Assembly: GCF_005818865.1 (NCBI RefSeq)
Contig: NZ_VBRY01000012.1
Coordinates: forward strand, 34,570 to 98,569
Length of the DNA: 64,000 nt
Direction: 5' to 3'
From: Mariprofundus erugo
Lineage (GTDB): Bacteria; Pseudomonadota; Zetaproteobacteria; Mariprofundales; Mariprofundaceae
Part shown: positions 18,378-28,026 of the stretch, piece by piece
Layout of the letters: every line of letters begins with the position of its first letter
How positions within the stretch are numbered: position 1 is the stretch's first letter
The notes under the pieces: generated by a model
The model's database searches: none
Told to the model about the DNA's origin: nothing
Seen by the model: only the letters and a program-made list of their open reading frames with translations
Program-made: the position numbers and the translations under genes

Positions 18378-19703
18378 ATGGTTGAATTGCGAGTAGGGCT
18401 GCTCGGGCTTGGTACGATCGGCACCGGTGTGGCGCGCATACTGATTGAACAGAAAGAGTTGATCAGCCGTCGACTCGGCAAGCGGGTGACACTGGTTGCC
18501 GCGGCTGATCGTGATCTGACACGTGATCGCGGGCTTGATTTTACCGGTGTCCGTCTTTGCGATGATGCCAATGCGATTGTCACTGCAGATGATATTGATC
18601 TGGTGGTTGAGCTGATTGGTGGATATGAGCCGGCGCGTACATTCGTCGCTGCCGCACTCGCGAGCGGCAAGCATGTGGTCACCGCCAACAAGGCGCTGAT
18701 TGCCAAACATGGTGAGGAGCTTTTCCCGCTGGCAGCTGAAAAGGGGCTGCAGATAGGCTTTGAGGCTGCTGTCGGTGGCGGTATCCCGTGCATGAAAGCC
18801 TTGCGTGAGGGGCTGGCTGCCAACGCCATCGATTCTGTTTACGGCATTCTCAATGGTACCTGCAACTTCATTCTGACCAAGATGGAGAATGAGGGCGCCA
18901 ATTACGCGGATGTGCTGAAAGAGGCACAGGCACTTGGTTATGCCGAAGCCGACCCGACCTTCGATGTCGAAGGTATCGATACAGCCCAGAAGCTGTCGAT
19001 CCTTGCGGCCATGGCGTTTGGTTCCAAGATCAGGTTTGAAGAAGTCTTTACCGAGGGAATCAGCCGTATTACCGCTGCTGATATCCAGGCTGCCCATGAA
19101 ATGGGTTACCGCATCAAACTGCTCGGTATCGCCAAGCCTCACGGAGCAAATGGCCAGGTTGATGCAGTCGAAATGCGCGTCCATCCGACACTGGTATCAC
19201 TCTCATCGCAGATGGCTCAGGTGTCCGATTCGTACAATGCCGTACAGATTTCGGGTGATTTTGTTGAGCATACCATGTACTTCGGTCGTGGTGCGGGTGA
19301 GCGGCCAACGGCCTCTGCTGTGGTGGCCGATATTATGGATATCACCAGTGGTTTCCCGGGTGGTATTACCCATCTCGCACCGCCGATGGGCTTTGTAGAA
19401 TCCTCCCGCCGTGAAATGCCGACGATGCCGATGGCGGATGCATTGTGTGAGTATTATATCCGTTTGATGGTTCAGGATCAGCCGGGCGTGATTGCAGCGG
19501 TGACATCCATTCTTGCCGATCACCGTATCAGTCTGGAAGCGCTGATTCAAAAAGAGCGCCATGCCAGCCATAATGTGCCGATTGTGATGCTGACCCACGA
19601 AACAACAGAAGGAAACATGCAGGCGGCTATCAGTCGGATTACCGCGCTTGATGCCGTGCAAGAAGATGCCCTGATCCTGCGTAAAGAATCAGCGGTTGTA
19701 TAA
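18378..19703 (+). CDS. hom: Homoserine dehydrogenase
   Basis: This enzyme reduces aspartate semialdehyde to homoserine, the branch point to threonine and methionine. The 441-residue protein has an N-terminal NAD(P) domain (GLGTIGTGV), the catalytic domain with KHVVTANKALIA and GILNGTCNFIL, the catalytic segment YAEADPTFDVEG, and a C-terminal ACT domain (from about 355) for feedback control, probably by threonine. It is followed 9 bases later by thrC. Confidence 0.97.
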   Translation: MVELRVGLLGLGTIGTGVARILIEQKELISRRLGKRVTLVAAADRDLTRDRGLDFTGVRLCDDANAIVTADDIDLVVELIGGYEPARTFVAAALASGKHVVTANKALIAKHGEELFPLAAEKGLQIGFEAAVGGGIPCMKALREGLAANAIDSVYGILNGTCNFILTKMENEGANYADVLKEAQALGYAEADPTFDVEGIDTAQKLSILAAMAFGSKIRFEEVFTEGISRITAADIQAAHEMGYRIKLLGIAKPHGANGQVDAVEMRVHPTLVSLSSQMAQVSDSYNAVQISGDFVEHTMYFGRGAGERPTASAVVADIMDITSGFPGGITHLAPPMGFVESSRREMPTMPMADALCEYYIRLMVQDQPGVIAAVTSILADHRISLEALIQKERHASHNVPIVMLTHETTEGNMQAAISRITALDAVQEDALILRKESAVV

Positions 19704-19712
19704 GGAATAGAC

Positions 19713-20771
19713 ATGCCAAGATATGAAGGGATTATAAACCGCTACCGGGCTTTCCTGCCCATCGGCAAGGACGACGCCGTGATCACGCTTTACGAAGGTG
19801 ATACGCCGTTGCATGAGTCGATGAACCTGAGAAATGCCATTAATCCGGAACTTAATATCTTTCTCAAGTTCGAGGGACTGAATCCGACCGGATCATTCAA
19901 GGATCGCGGCATGACCATGGCTGTGACCCAGGCCTATAATACCGGTTCACGCAAGGTGATTTGCGCCTCTACCGGTAATACCTCCGCCTCTGCGGCCGCC
20001 TATGCAGCAAACTGCGGCATGGAAGCGTTTGTGCTGATCCCGGATGGCAAGATTGCACTGGGCAAGCTGAGTCAGGGCATGCGTTATGGTGCCAAGGTGA
20101 TCCAGATTCGCGGTAACTTTGATGATGCGCTGGAACTGGTTCGGACCATCTCGGCTGATGGCTCCATCTCTCTGGTGAACTCGGTCAACCCTTACCGGAT
20201 TCAGGGACAGAAGACTGCATCGTTCGAGATTATCGACGAGCTTGGCTTTGCACCTGATTTTCATGCGTTGCCAGTCGGCAATGCCGGTAACATTACCGCT
20301 TACTGGATGGGCTACAAGGAGTATTACGACAAGCGTATCTCCAAATCGTTGCCAAAAATGCTCGGATTTCAGGCTGCCGGCTCGGCACCTATCGTGATGG
20401 GGCACCCGATTGATAACCCTGAGACCATTGCCACTGCGATTCGCATTGGCAAGCCGGCGTCCTGGAAACAGGCGGAAGCGGCGAGGGATGAGTCCGGCGG
20501 GCGTATTGATGCGGTGACCGACGAGGAGATTCTCGAGGCCTATAATATGCTGGCCTGTCTTGAGGGCGTGTTCTGTGAGCCTGCCTCTGCAGCTTCTGTT
20601 GCCGGTGTGATCAAGCTCAACAAGGCTGGCTATTTCCCGCCGGGGGCGAAGATTGTCTGTACCCTGACCGGTAACGGGCTGAAGGATCCGGATACAGCAA
20701 TGCAGAACGTACCGGCTCCTGTCACCATTGATGCCAACGAGTCATCGGTACGCAGGGTACTGGAGTCCTGA
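19713..20771 (+). CDS. thrC: Threonine synthase
   Basis: ThrC converts O-phosphohomoserine to threonine. The 352-residue protein belongs to the shorter, bacterial-type class of fold-type II PLP enzymes. It shows the PLP lysine in [27 protein letters not shown], the phosphate-binding PVGNAGN and the C-terminal [10 protein letters not shown]. The order alaC-hom-thrC with short spacers indicates one transcription unit. Confidence 0.96.
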   Translation: MPRYEGIINRYRAFLPIGKDDAVITLYEGDTPLHESMNLRNAINPELNIFLKFEGLNPTGSFKDRGMTMAVTQAYNTGSRKVICASTGNTSASAAAYAANCGMEAFVLIPDGKIALGKLSQGMRYGAKVIQIRGNFDDALELVRTISADGSISLVNSVNPYRIQGQKTASFEIIDELGFAPDFHALPVGNAGNITAYWMGYKEYYDKRISKSLPKMLGFQAAGSAPIVMGHPIDNPETIATAIRIGKPASWKQAEAARDESGGRIDAVTDEEILEAYNMLACLEGVFCEPASAASVAGVIKLNKAGYFPPGAKIVCTLTGNGLKDPDTAMQNVPAPVTIDANESSVRRVLES

Positions 20772-20778
20772 TTTTCGA

Positions 20779-21696
20779 GTGGCTACTGAACTGCTGATCG
20801 TCACGGATGCGCTGCTGAAGGAGCGGGATGGTGTACGCTGCCATCCCGCCGTCCTGCCGTGGCAGGACAAGTTCGCCGGTCGCCGGCGTCAGTGGTTCAG
20901 TTGCAGCAACCGAAATCCGCTCTCATGGTATGCGAGCATACTCGATGTGCCGCCATCCCAGTTGCTGGCAGGATGTACAACAGCTATTGCACCGGAGGCC
21001 CGCCAGTGCTGGGTGGCATCGCCCTATCATGCGCAGTTGATGCGTGATGCCGTCCGGGTGCTGCCGGAAGGGCAGTTGCTCTGGTCGGCTGAAGATGCCA
21101 GCCGCATTGCCGCCGTGCTTAACCCGCTACTGGCCGAGGAGCATATGCAGCTGCATGCGATCGGTGCTGCGATGTTGCTGACATGCCGCGATCCGCTGGA
21201 TGCATGGCCTGTCGGATTTGGTGCGATATCCGGTGATCAGCTCCCCAACTCCCCGATCGAGGGTGAGGATGGTGGCAGGCTTGATCGTCTGCTCTCCGAA
21301 CTTCAAATGTTACTGTTTCAACACCCCTCGCTTGAGCGCCATGCGCGTAACGAGCCTGATATCAACGGTATATGGTTGTGGGGTGGCTCATCGTTACCCC
21401 AGACGCCTGCCCACAGGCAGTTGCCTGTGGCGACGCGTAATCCGTTCCTGCAGTCGGTGGTGGATGGACGGAATGCAAAGCTGATGATCAGTGAGGCATC
21501 GCTGCTGGATTTGCTGTTGCAGCCTGGTGCATCAATGCCTGCCAATCTGCTGCTGGCAGGAGATAACAAGGCGGTGCTTTTGACCAAATCGTGGTGGCCT
21601 GCATTTGGCAAGGCATCATGGGGCCATGATGCCTGGTTGCCTGACCTTGAGCAGGATGAGGTGATGCTGTTTAATCATATTGCCGGGTTACTGTAG
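20779..21696 (+). CDS. RpfE-type protein (phosphoglycerate mutase-related, function uncertain)
   Basis: This 305-residue cytosolic protein resembles the family annotated as RpfE-type regulatory proteins or cofactor-independent phosphoglycerate mutase-like proteins, usually next to recJ. Recognisable pieces are LLSELQMLLFQHPSLE and the strongly conserved INGIWLWGGSS. Biochemical function is not established as far as I know. I chose GTG 20779, which follows GGAG at 20762 and avoids thrC overlap; the frame also has ATGs at 20728 and 20731 inside thrC. The gap to recJ is 49 bases. Confidence 0.72.
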   Translation: MATELLIVTDALLKERDGVRCHPAVLPWQDKFAGRRRQWFSCSNRNPLSWYASILDVPPSQLLAGCTTAIAPEARQCWVASPYHAQLMRDAVRVLPEGQLLWSAEDASRIAAVLNPLLAEEHMQLHAIGAAMLLTCRDPLDAWPVGFGAISGDQLPNSPIEGEDGGRLDRLLSELQMLLFQHPSLERHARNEPDINGIWLWGGSSLPQTPAHRQLPVATRNPFLQSVVDGRNAKLMISEASLLDLLLQPGASMPANLLLAGDNKAVLLTKSWWPAFGKASWGHDAWLPDLEQDEVMLFNHIAGLL

Positions 21697-21745
21697 GAGT
21701 GGGGCTGCTCACTCCTTGCGATGATGCGCTGATCCTGCACTGCCG

Positions 21746-23434
21746 ATGAGTTTTTCTGCCGACAGGCTTACGGTAAAAGGGCGACAACTGGCATGGCGGA
21801 ATAAACCGCTGCATGCAAATGACCCGGCCGATGCCTGGTATGGCCTTCTTGATGCTCGCGGGCTGACAGAGTCCGATTCTTTTTTCTCCCCCCGACTGGC
21901 CGATCTGCCTGATCCGTTTGCCATGCAGGATATGAAGCGTGCTGCCGGGCGGGTGGTGACGGCGCTGATCGATGGTGAGCCGATTCACATATTCGGCGAT
22001 TTTGATGCGGATGGTGTCAATGGTACGGCCATTCTTGTTTCGGCACTGTGCGCAGCCGGTGCGCACGTCACCTTCTCCATTCCCCACCGGGCTGATGATG
22101 GTCATGGTATCGGGGTTGAACCAGTCTGCAGAGTGGCCGAATCCGGTTGCCGGCTGGGTATCAGTGTGGATACCGGCACCACCTGTTTTGATGCCTGCGA
22201 TGCAGCAACCCGCCTCGGTTTTGATCTGATTATCACCGATCACCACCTGCCGGATGAGACATTACCGGTGGCGTTTGCCCTGTTGAATCCGGCCCGTCAC
22301 GACTGCGGATTTGCCGGGCGTGTATTGTGTGGAACCGGTGTGGCATTTTTTCTGTTGATGGCGGTATGGAAGCGACTGGCCGATTGCGGACGGCGGCCCG
22401 ATTTTGATCTGCGCGCCTTGCTGGATCGGGTGGCAGTGGCCACGGTTGCTGATGTGATGGATCTGACCGGGGTGAACCGGATTCTGGTCTTCCATGGTTT
22501 GCAGCGATTGAACAGTCATCCTTCGGTCGGTATGGCCGCGCTGATGGAGGTTGCCCGGGTGAAGAAGGCCGTCACCGTCGAAACGATCGGATTTTACCTT
22601 GCTCCCCGCATCAATGCAGCCGGGCGGATGCAGCATGGTGAGGCTGCCATGCGTATGCTGTCGACGGAAGATACAGCGGAGGCCGCAGCGTTGGCCGCAG
22701 AGCTGGATGCGACCAACAAGCAGCGTCGGCAGGTGGAGATGGAGGTATTCAGGCAGGCGGAAGCAAAGCTTGAAGATAGTGATGTGCTGGCCATCTATGA
22801 TGAAGGCTGGCATGCCGGCGTGGTCGGTCTGGCAGCAGGTCGTCTGGCCCGCAAGCACGGGCGTCCGGCGGCTGTCGGATTTGTGACGCCAGAGGGTGAT
22901 ATCCGGGTTTCCCTGCGTGGTCGTTCGGGCTTTCATATTGGGGAGCTGTTAAATCAGTGCAGTGATTTTCTGGAAGGATTCGGCGGGCATGCCGGTGCCG
23001 GTGGCGGCACCGTTAAAATGAATCGCTGGCATGATTTTCGCACGGCCTTTGCCGCTGCTATCGCCAGACAGGGAGCCAGCGCTACAGATCATATGATCGA
23101 ACATGTGGACGGTGTACTCGGCGCCGGAGCGATGCATATCGGCCTTGCCGAGCGTCTGATGCGCTTTGAGCCACTGGGACGCGCCAATCCGCCGGTGCAG
23201 TGGCTGCTGGAGGGGATGCATATCGCCGAACGGCGTGATTTGAAGGGGGGCGTGAGCCGCCTGAAGTTGACGGATGGCCATCACCGGATTGATGGTATTG
23301 TTTTTGGTGCAGGTGCCATGGACGAGGCCATGGCTGTCGGACTGAGTATTTCTGTGCTGGGGCAGTTGCAGCGTGATGAGTGGCGGGGAGGGGATGCCAT
23401 CCAGTTTGCTGTTGAGGATATACTTATCCGCTGA
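21746..23434 (+). CDS. recJ: Single-stranded-DNA exonuclease RecJ
   Basis: RecJ is a 5'-3' exonuclease acting in recombination, base excision and mismatch repair. The 562-residue protein has DHH-family motif I (GDFDADGVNGTA), an Asp in ISVDTGTTC, the eponymous ITDHHLPDE, and the DHHA1-domain GGHAGAGGG. The C-terminal OB fold is present (KLTDGHHRIDGI). Its pairing with an RpfE-type gene is common in proteobacteria. Confidence 0.96.
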   Translation: MSFSADRLTVKGRQLAWRNKPLHANDPADAWYGLLDARGLTESDSFFSPRLADLPDPFAMQDMKRAAGRVVTALIDGEPIHIFGDFDADGVNGTAILVSALCAAGAHVTFSIPHRADDGHGIGVEPVCRVAESGCRLGISVDTGTTCFDACDAATRLGFDLIITDHHLPDETLPVAFALLNPARHDCGFAGRVLCGTGVAFFLLMAVWKRLADCGRRPDFDLRALLDRVAVATVADVMDLTGVNRILVFHGLQRLNSHPSVGMAALMEVARVKKAVTVETIGFYLAPRINAAGRMQHGEAAMRMLSTEDTAEAAALAAELDATNKQRRQVEMEVFRQAEAKLEDSDVLAIYDEGWHAGVVGLAAGRLARKHGRPAAVGFVTPEGDIRVSLRGRSGFHIGELLNQCSDFLEGFGGHAGAGGGTVKMNRWHDFRTAFAAAIARQGASATDHMIEHVDGVLGAGAMHIGLAERLMRFEPLGRANPPVQWLLEGMHIAERRDLKGGVSRLKLTDGHHRIDGIVFGAGAMDEAMAVGLSISVLGQLQRDEWRGGDAIQFAVEDILIR

Positions 23435-23474
23435 TAGTGGCCCTTATCTTGCTGAAAATCGCTGAAGGTGAATA

Positions 23475-23501
23475 TGTCCGGATTGTTGGGGACTCCGGAC
23501 A
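23475..23501. repeat. Short inverted repeat after recJ
   Basis: TGTCCGGA and TCCGGACA form a perfect 8-bp inverted repeat with an 11-base loop. No T-run follows, so it is not a classical terminator. It could be a weak hairpin at the end of recJ mRNA or an operator ahead of the Tsx-like gene. Confidence 0.5.
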
Positions 23502-23534
23502 CCATGGCTCGAGTGGTTCGATCAGGGGGCTGAT

Positions 23535-24368
23535 ATGGCGGGGCGGATGAGCATCGGATATGGCGCAGGGGTGCGCCGGTTGGTGCAGGTGGCGGGTCAT
23601 TTTCCAGGCCGCTGGTGGAGGCAGATCATCTGTCTCTGGCTGTGTTGTCTGGCAAGTCAGCCACTGCTGGCTGAACAATTCTCGAGTACCAATGTGCAGC
23701 TGCTTTATGGTAATCATTTTCATGATCCCTATTACGGTTCCAATACATCGGGTGGTGGCATGACGACCGTCACGGTTGAACACTTTGGTACCTGGGCCTA
23801 TGGCGATAACTTTCTTTTTGTCGATTTTAAATCAGGAAACTTTGTCGATTTTGCCGCCCGACCGACCGGCAAAACGACGCGCATGTATGGTGAATGGCAT
23901 CCACGCCTCAGCCTTTCTGCCCTGACCGGTCATGATCTGCAGGCTGGTATCATCAGTGACCTGTTTATCGCCGGTCAGATCAATCGCGATGGCGAGGGGT
24001 TCAAGGCGGACATGGCTGGTTTGGGTATTAACCTGATTCTGCCCGGGTTTAAATTTTTCGAGGTGGATGGCTATGCTCGCAAGGATAACTTTAATCGCAT
24101 GACCTGGCAGGTCACCACTGCCTGGAGCCTGCCTTTGTACCGGGATCTGCTGGTGTTAAACGGTTATATCGATGCCAATGGCAGCGATAACAATGGTGTT
24201 GAAGTGAATGGCCAGCCGCAGTTATTGTTTGATCCGGTCCGCTTTTTGGGTCATGGTCAGAACAGTGAAAACGGGTCAGCGATGCAGGTCGGAGTCGAGT
24301 GGGCATTTCATCGTCATCGGCTGGTACACAGCAGTGTATTGCAGGCGATGCTGAAGTGGACCTTCTGA
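23535..24368 (+). CDS. Tsx-like nucleoside-specific outer-membrane channel
   Basis: This 277-residue protein has a long basic N-terminus and a signal peptide ending near LLAEQF. A predicted beta-barrel with alternating aromatic residues follows. NVQLLYGNHFHDPYYG, FGTWAYGDNFLFVDF and the closing aromatic residue F match the Tsx/OmpK family, which admits nucleosides or similar small molecules. An in-frame ATG at 23550 is an alternative start. It lies 25 bases upstream of a sensor kinase with a THI5/NMT1-like ligand domain, hinting that both handle related ligands. Confidence 0.8.
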   Translation: MAGRMSIGYGAGVRRLVQVAGHFPGRWWRQIICLWLCCLASQPLLAEQFSSTNVQLLYGNHFHDPYYGSNTSGGGMTTVTVEHFGTWAYGDNFLFVDFKSGNFVDFAARPTGKTTRMYGEWHPRLSLSALTGHDLQAGIISDLFIAGQINRDGEGFKADMAGLGINLILPGFKFFEVDGYARKDNFNRMTWQVTTAWSLPLYRDLLVLNGYIDANGSDNNGVEVNGQPQLLFDPVRFLGHGQNSENGSAMQVGVEWAFHRHRLVHSSVLQAMLKWTF

Positions 24369-24393
24369 ATGAGGCTGTTGTAAGGAGGTGGGG

Positions 24394-27012
24394 TTGACGC
24401 GTGCAATCAGACTGACCGGCTGGCTGGTATCTTTTGTTGTGGCGATCGCCATGAATGCAACGGCCGGTGAGAAGATCACGCTGCAGCTGAAGTGGAAGCA
24501 TCAGTTTCAGTTTGCCGGCTTCTATATGGCGCTTGAAAAGGGATATTACCGGGATGCCGGTCTGGATGTGACGTTGATTGAAGGGGGGCAGGGGCGCTCC
24601 TCCATTGAGCATGTTGCCATGAACAGGGCTGCCTATGGGGTGACGGGTACCGGTGCTCTGGTTGAGCGCAGTCACGGCAAGCCGATCGTCGCGCTGGGGG
24701 CTATTTTCCAGCACTCACCGCTGGTACTGCTGGTGAAAAAAACTGCTGCCATTCAAACCATAACGGATCTTCGTGGCAAAAGGATCATGTTGCAGCCGGG
24801 CTATCAGAATTCCGATATTATCGCAGCGCTTAAAGAAGCAGGGATTGGTCATGCGGATTATGTGCGACAGGACATCAGTTACAATATTCAGGATCTTGTC
24901 ACTGGCAGTACGGATGCATTTGCGGCCTACCTGACGGATCAGCCGCATCAGCTGCAGCTTTTGCATGTGCCTTACCGTCTGTTCCGGCCAATTGATCAGG
25001 GCATCGATTTTTATGGTGATATCATCATTACCTCCGATGCTGAGGTGCATGAGCATCCCGATCGGGTCAAAGCATTTATGCAGGCCACCGCCCGTGGCTG
25101 GAATGATGCACTTGAGCATGTGGATGAAACGATTGATCTGATCCTGCTTAAATACAACACGCAGCATCTGTCACGAGACCAGTTGCTGTTTGAAGCGACA
25201 GAATCGGCCAGTCTGATTATGCAGAACGTGGTCAATATCGGTTATATGAACGAATATCGCTGGCAGCGGATCGCCAGGGTATATAGCGATCAGGGCCTGT
25301 TGCCTCCGGATTACCGGCTGGATGGGTTTCTCTACAAGCCTGTCGCGACGATGGGAGAGGTGGTCAGGGCCAACCTGTGGTGGGTCGGATCGCTGGCTGC
25401 AGCCGGTGCATTTCTGCTGCTTGGTTTGCATATTATGATGCTCAGACGTCAGGTCAGCAGCCGAACCATCGAGCTTAGCGAGAGCGAGGCCAACACGCGC
25501 AAGCTCATTGAGCTGGCCGATATCGGTATCCTCGTTCACCGAAACGGGCGCCTGCTTTATGCCAATCCGTATGTGCTCAGGCGCATGCGTGTATCATCAC
25601 TGGATGAGGTGCTCGGTGATGAGGTTATACAATATATTCATCCGCAGGATCGGGCTACTTTTCTTGAGCGAACGCGCGCTGTGGTGGAAGAAGGGGCGCT
25701 GTTTGATCATGTAGCTGTGCGTTATGTGAATGCTGCACAGGAGTGTTTCGAGGTTGAAGTCAGCTCCCTGCAGATGCAATACGAAGGTGCACCGGCGGTA
25801 TTGACGCTGGCCCAGGATGTGACCGAGAGAAACAGGGTCGCCCGGGAACATGCCGATATGCAGACAAAAATCGAGCACAGCCAGCGTCTTGAATCCCTCG
25901 GTGTACTGGCCGGTGGTATTGCCCATGACTTTAACAATATTTTGACAGCCATCCTGGGTAATGCCGCCATGGCAGAACGCAAGGTGTTGAGTCAGCCTCA
26001 GGAAGCCCAAAAGTTTCTCGGTCAAATTGTGGTTTCCAGTGAACGGGCTGCTGATCTCTGCAGGCAGATGCTGGCTTATTCAGGGAAAGGCAAGTTTGTG
26101 ATCAGGGCCATCAACCTGTCGGTGATGCTGGAGGAGGTCTCCCGACTGCTGACCGTATCCATTGCGAAAAATGTCACTCTGAAATATCACCTGGCGGATG
26201 ATCTGCCCGCTGTCGAGGTGGATGTTGCCCAGATGCAGCAGGTGGCGATGAATCTGGTGATCAATGCTGCAGATGCAATTGGTGAAAAAAACGGTGTCAT
26301 TTCGATTTCCACCGGTGTGATGCATGTCGATCGTGACTATCTGTTGACGACATGTATGGATGACCAGCTGCCGGAAGGGCGTTATGTGTATATGGAGGTC
26401 AGCGATACCGGTTGTGGTATGGACAGGGAGACGCAAAGTCGCGTATTTGAACCGTTTTTTACTACCAAATTTACCGGTCATGGGCTGGGCATGAGTGCGG
26501 TGCTGGGAATTGTGCGCAGTCATCGCGGTGCCATCAAACTTTACTCGGAGCCAGGGCGTGGCAGCTCCTTCAAGGTGTTGTTGCCGGCATCGGGGCAACA
26601 GGCGGAAGAGGTGGTAACGCAGTTGTTGCCGGATGAGCCCCGCCAACCGGGTGGTACCGTTTTGATTGTGGATGACGAAGCTGCGATACGCGAGGCAGCA
26701 GCCATGGTGATTGAGGATATGGGCTTTGATACGCTGGAGGCTGTGGATGGCGAGGATGGTGTCCGGGTGTATCGTGAGCATCAACATGAAGTGGTTGCTG
26801 TATTGCTGGATATGACCATGCCAAAGATGGATGGCAAGCGCTGCTTCACCGAGCTCAGGCGTATCAACAGTGAGGTAAAGGTGATTCTCTCCAGCGGTTA
26901 TAATGAACAGGAGGCGACGGTTGCCTTTTCAGGTCAGAGGCTGGCCGGCTTTCTGCAGAAGCCCTATCGTCCGGAATCATTGCAGGCAATGCTGAAATCG
27001 ATCGTGTCATAA
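24394..27012 (+). CDS. Hybrid histidine kinase with THI5/NMT1-like sensor domain
   Basis: This 872-residue protein combines a secreted, substrate-binding-protein-like sensor domain (about 25-320; LQLKWKHQFQFAGFYMALEKGYY is typical of THI5/NMT1 proteins), a membrane helix near 330-352, a PAS domain (about 370-485), a histidine-kinase dimerisation domain with phospho-acceptor His511 (GGIAHDFNNIL), an ATPase domain with NAADAI and DTGCGMD, and a C-terminal receiver with Asp806. I chose TTG 24394, five bases after TAAGGAGG; GTG 24388 overlaps that site. THI5-like domains bind pyrimidine or related ligands, but the ligand here is unknown. Confidence 0.9.
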   Translation: MTRAIRLTGWLVSFVVAIAMNATAGEKITLQLKWKHQFQFAGFYMALEKGYYRDAGLDVTLIEGGQGRSSIEHVAMNRAAYGVTGTGALVERSHGKPIVALGAIFQHSPLVLLVKKTAAIQTITDLRGKRIMLQPGYQNSDIIAALKEAGIGHADYVRQDISYNIQDLVTGSTDAFAAYLTDQPHQLQLLHVPYRLFRPIDQGIDFYGDIIITSDAEVHEHPDRVKAFMQATARGWNDALEHVDETIDLILLKYNTQHLSRDQLLFEATESASLIMQNVVNIGYMNEYRWQRIARVYSDQGLLPPDYRLDGFLYKPVATMGEVVRANLWWVGSLAAAGAFLLLGLHIMMLRRQVSSRTIELSESEANTRKLIELADIGILVHRNGRLLYANPYVLRRMRVSSLDEVLGDEVIQYIHPQDRATFLERTRAVVEEGALFDHVAVRYVNAAQECFEVEVSSLQMQYEGAPAVLTLAQDVTERNRVAREHADMQTKIEHSQRLESLGVLAGGIAHDFNNILTAILGNAAMAERKVLSQPQEAQKFLGQIVVSSERAADLCRQMLAYSGKGKFVIRAINLSVMLEEVSRLLTVSIAKNVTLKYHLADDLPAVEVDVAQMQQVAMNLVINAADAIGEKNGVISISTGVMHVDRDYLLTTCMDDQLPEGRYVYMEVSDTGCGMDRETQSRVFEPFFTTKFTGHGLGMSAVLGIVRSHRGAIKLYSEPGRGSSFKVLLPASGQQAEEVVTQLLPDEPRQPGGTVLIVDDEAAIREAAAMVIEDMGFDTLEAVDGEDGVRVYREHQHEVVAVLLDMTMPKMDGKRCFTELRRINSEVKVILSSGYNEQEATVAFSGQRLAGFLQKPYRPESLQAMLKSIVS

Positions 27013-27023
27013 GGGAGAGCAGG

Positions 27024-27416
27024 GTGTCTGAAAACATGTCAGCCGGTGTGCGGGTCGAGGTGCATGTCAAACCCGAATATGCCGAAGTACATTCCGATCC
27101 GGGAAACCGGCGTTACCTTTTTATTTATCATGTCAGTATTTATAACGCCGGCACAGTTTCGGTGCAGCTGTTATCGAGATACTGGCAGATTAGTGATGCG
27201 GATGGACGGGTGGAAGAGGTGCAAGGTGACGGCGTCGTTGGTCAACAGCCCGTGATCGCAGCCGGTCAGGCCTTCTATTATCACAGCTTTTGTGTACTGG
27301 AGACGCCGGTTGGATGTATGCAGGGCAGTTACCGGATGTCGCGCCCTGATGATGGTGAGGTATTTGATGTGCCGATTGCCGCTTTTACGCTGGCGGTGCC
27401 AGGCAGTCTGAACTAG
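27024..27416 (+). CDS. apaG: ApaG protein (DUF525)
   Basis: ApaG is a small immunoglobulin-like fold protein of uncertain biochemical role, often linked with apaH and ksgA in other bacteria. The 130-residue product shows the family pattern RYLFIYHVSIYNAG, SRYWQISDADG, VQGDGVVGQQPVI and GSYRM. It begins with GTG 11 bases after the sensor kinase gene. Its presence in this operon is unusual and may be accidental. Confidence 0.93.
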   Translation: MSENMSAGVRVEVHVKPEYAEVHSDPGNRRYLFIYHVSIYNAGTVSVQLLSRYWQISDADGRVEEVQGDGVVGQQPVIAAGQAFYYHSFCVLETPVGCMQGSYRMSRPDDGEVFDVPIAAFTLAVPGSLN

Positions 27417-27842
27417 GAGCCTGTCGGACTTCACTCAAATCTACTGCGGGGCAGGGATAGCAGCCAAAAAAATGCCCCGGGCTTTTGTCGCATAGTCACC
27501 ACGATGCGCCTCAATCCCGGAATATTTTTTCTTGCAGACATTGCTATCGCGCCATTTGATGCAGGGCTCTCTTCATGGTGGCCGGTTAAGCCAACCGTTA
27601 TCCGTCTGGATGACGACAACTTCTTTTTATTGCTGTTGATCACTGTGTTGCCCACAGCCGTTGCCCCCTGCTGTGGCAAACTGTTTGGATGTTTACATCA
27701 GCATCACGCCTGTGCCCTGGCAGGCATGGCCCTTGCTATAAGCTGAGCGACTGTAGAGCGCCATGCCGATCCGGGTGGAAGCTGCAGTGGAGTATCAGCA
27801 TTGCATGGATAGTGATACTTCCGCAACAACAGGAGGTCGTTG
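27417..27842. other. Intergenic region upstream of the c-di-GMP operon
   Basis: These 426 bases contain the possible apaG terminator and must carry the promoter for the downstream signalling operon. Two overlapping short frames (27504-27746 plus, 27431-27679 minus) have no ribosome site or recognisable motif and I do not call them genes. I see no IS ends, tRNA or riboswitch that I can support. Confidence 0.55.
27447..27485 (+). terminator. Possible terminator after apaG
   Basis: CGGGGCA (27447-27453) and TGCCCCG (27473-27479) form a perfect 7-bp stem with a 19-base A-rich loop, followed by GGCTTTTG. The loop is long and the T-run short, so this is a moderate candidate. Confidence 0.45.
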
Positions 27843-28022
27843 ATGAAGTTGAATCAACCGGTTTTGGGGGGGCTCCCCGCAGAGTGGGATGCTCTGCATA
27901 TTTTTTCCCTCAGCAGGGCAGCAGGCATGGTCAAACCGCTGACCTTTGACGGCTTGTGTCATGCCTCGGAAACATCGCTCTTCAGCAGATCGGATATTGT
28001 GCAACAGCCACGACCGGAGTAA
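27843..28022 (+). CDS. Small protein of unknown function (59 aa), coupled to downstream PDE
   Basis: An ATG at 27843 sits six bases after a strong AGGAGG (27831-27836) and opens a 59-residue frame (begins MKLNQPVLGG) ending at TAA 28022, only four bases before the ATG of the next gene. The downstream ribosome site (GGAG at 28016) lies inside the end of this frame, so translation of the two is likely coupled. The protein has no signal peptide or membrane segment and I recognise no family. It could be a regulatory leader peptide or a small partner of the phosphodiesterase. Coding status is supported mainly by the ribosome site and spacing. Confidence 0.45.
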   Translation: MKLNQPVLGGLPAEWDALHIFSLSRAAGMVKPLTFDGLCHASETSLFSRSDIVQQPRPE

Positions 28023-28026
28023 TCGT

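Noticed and set aside
27504..27746. 80-codon frame after apaG
   Set aside because: Overlaps a possible terminator and another frame on the other strand, lacks a ribosome site and has no protein character.
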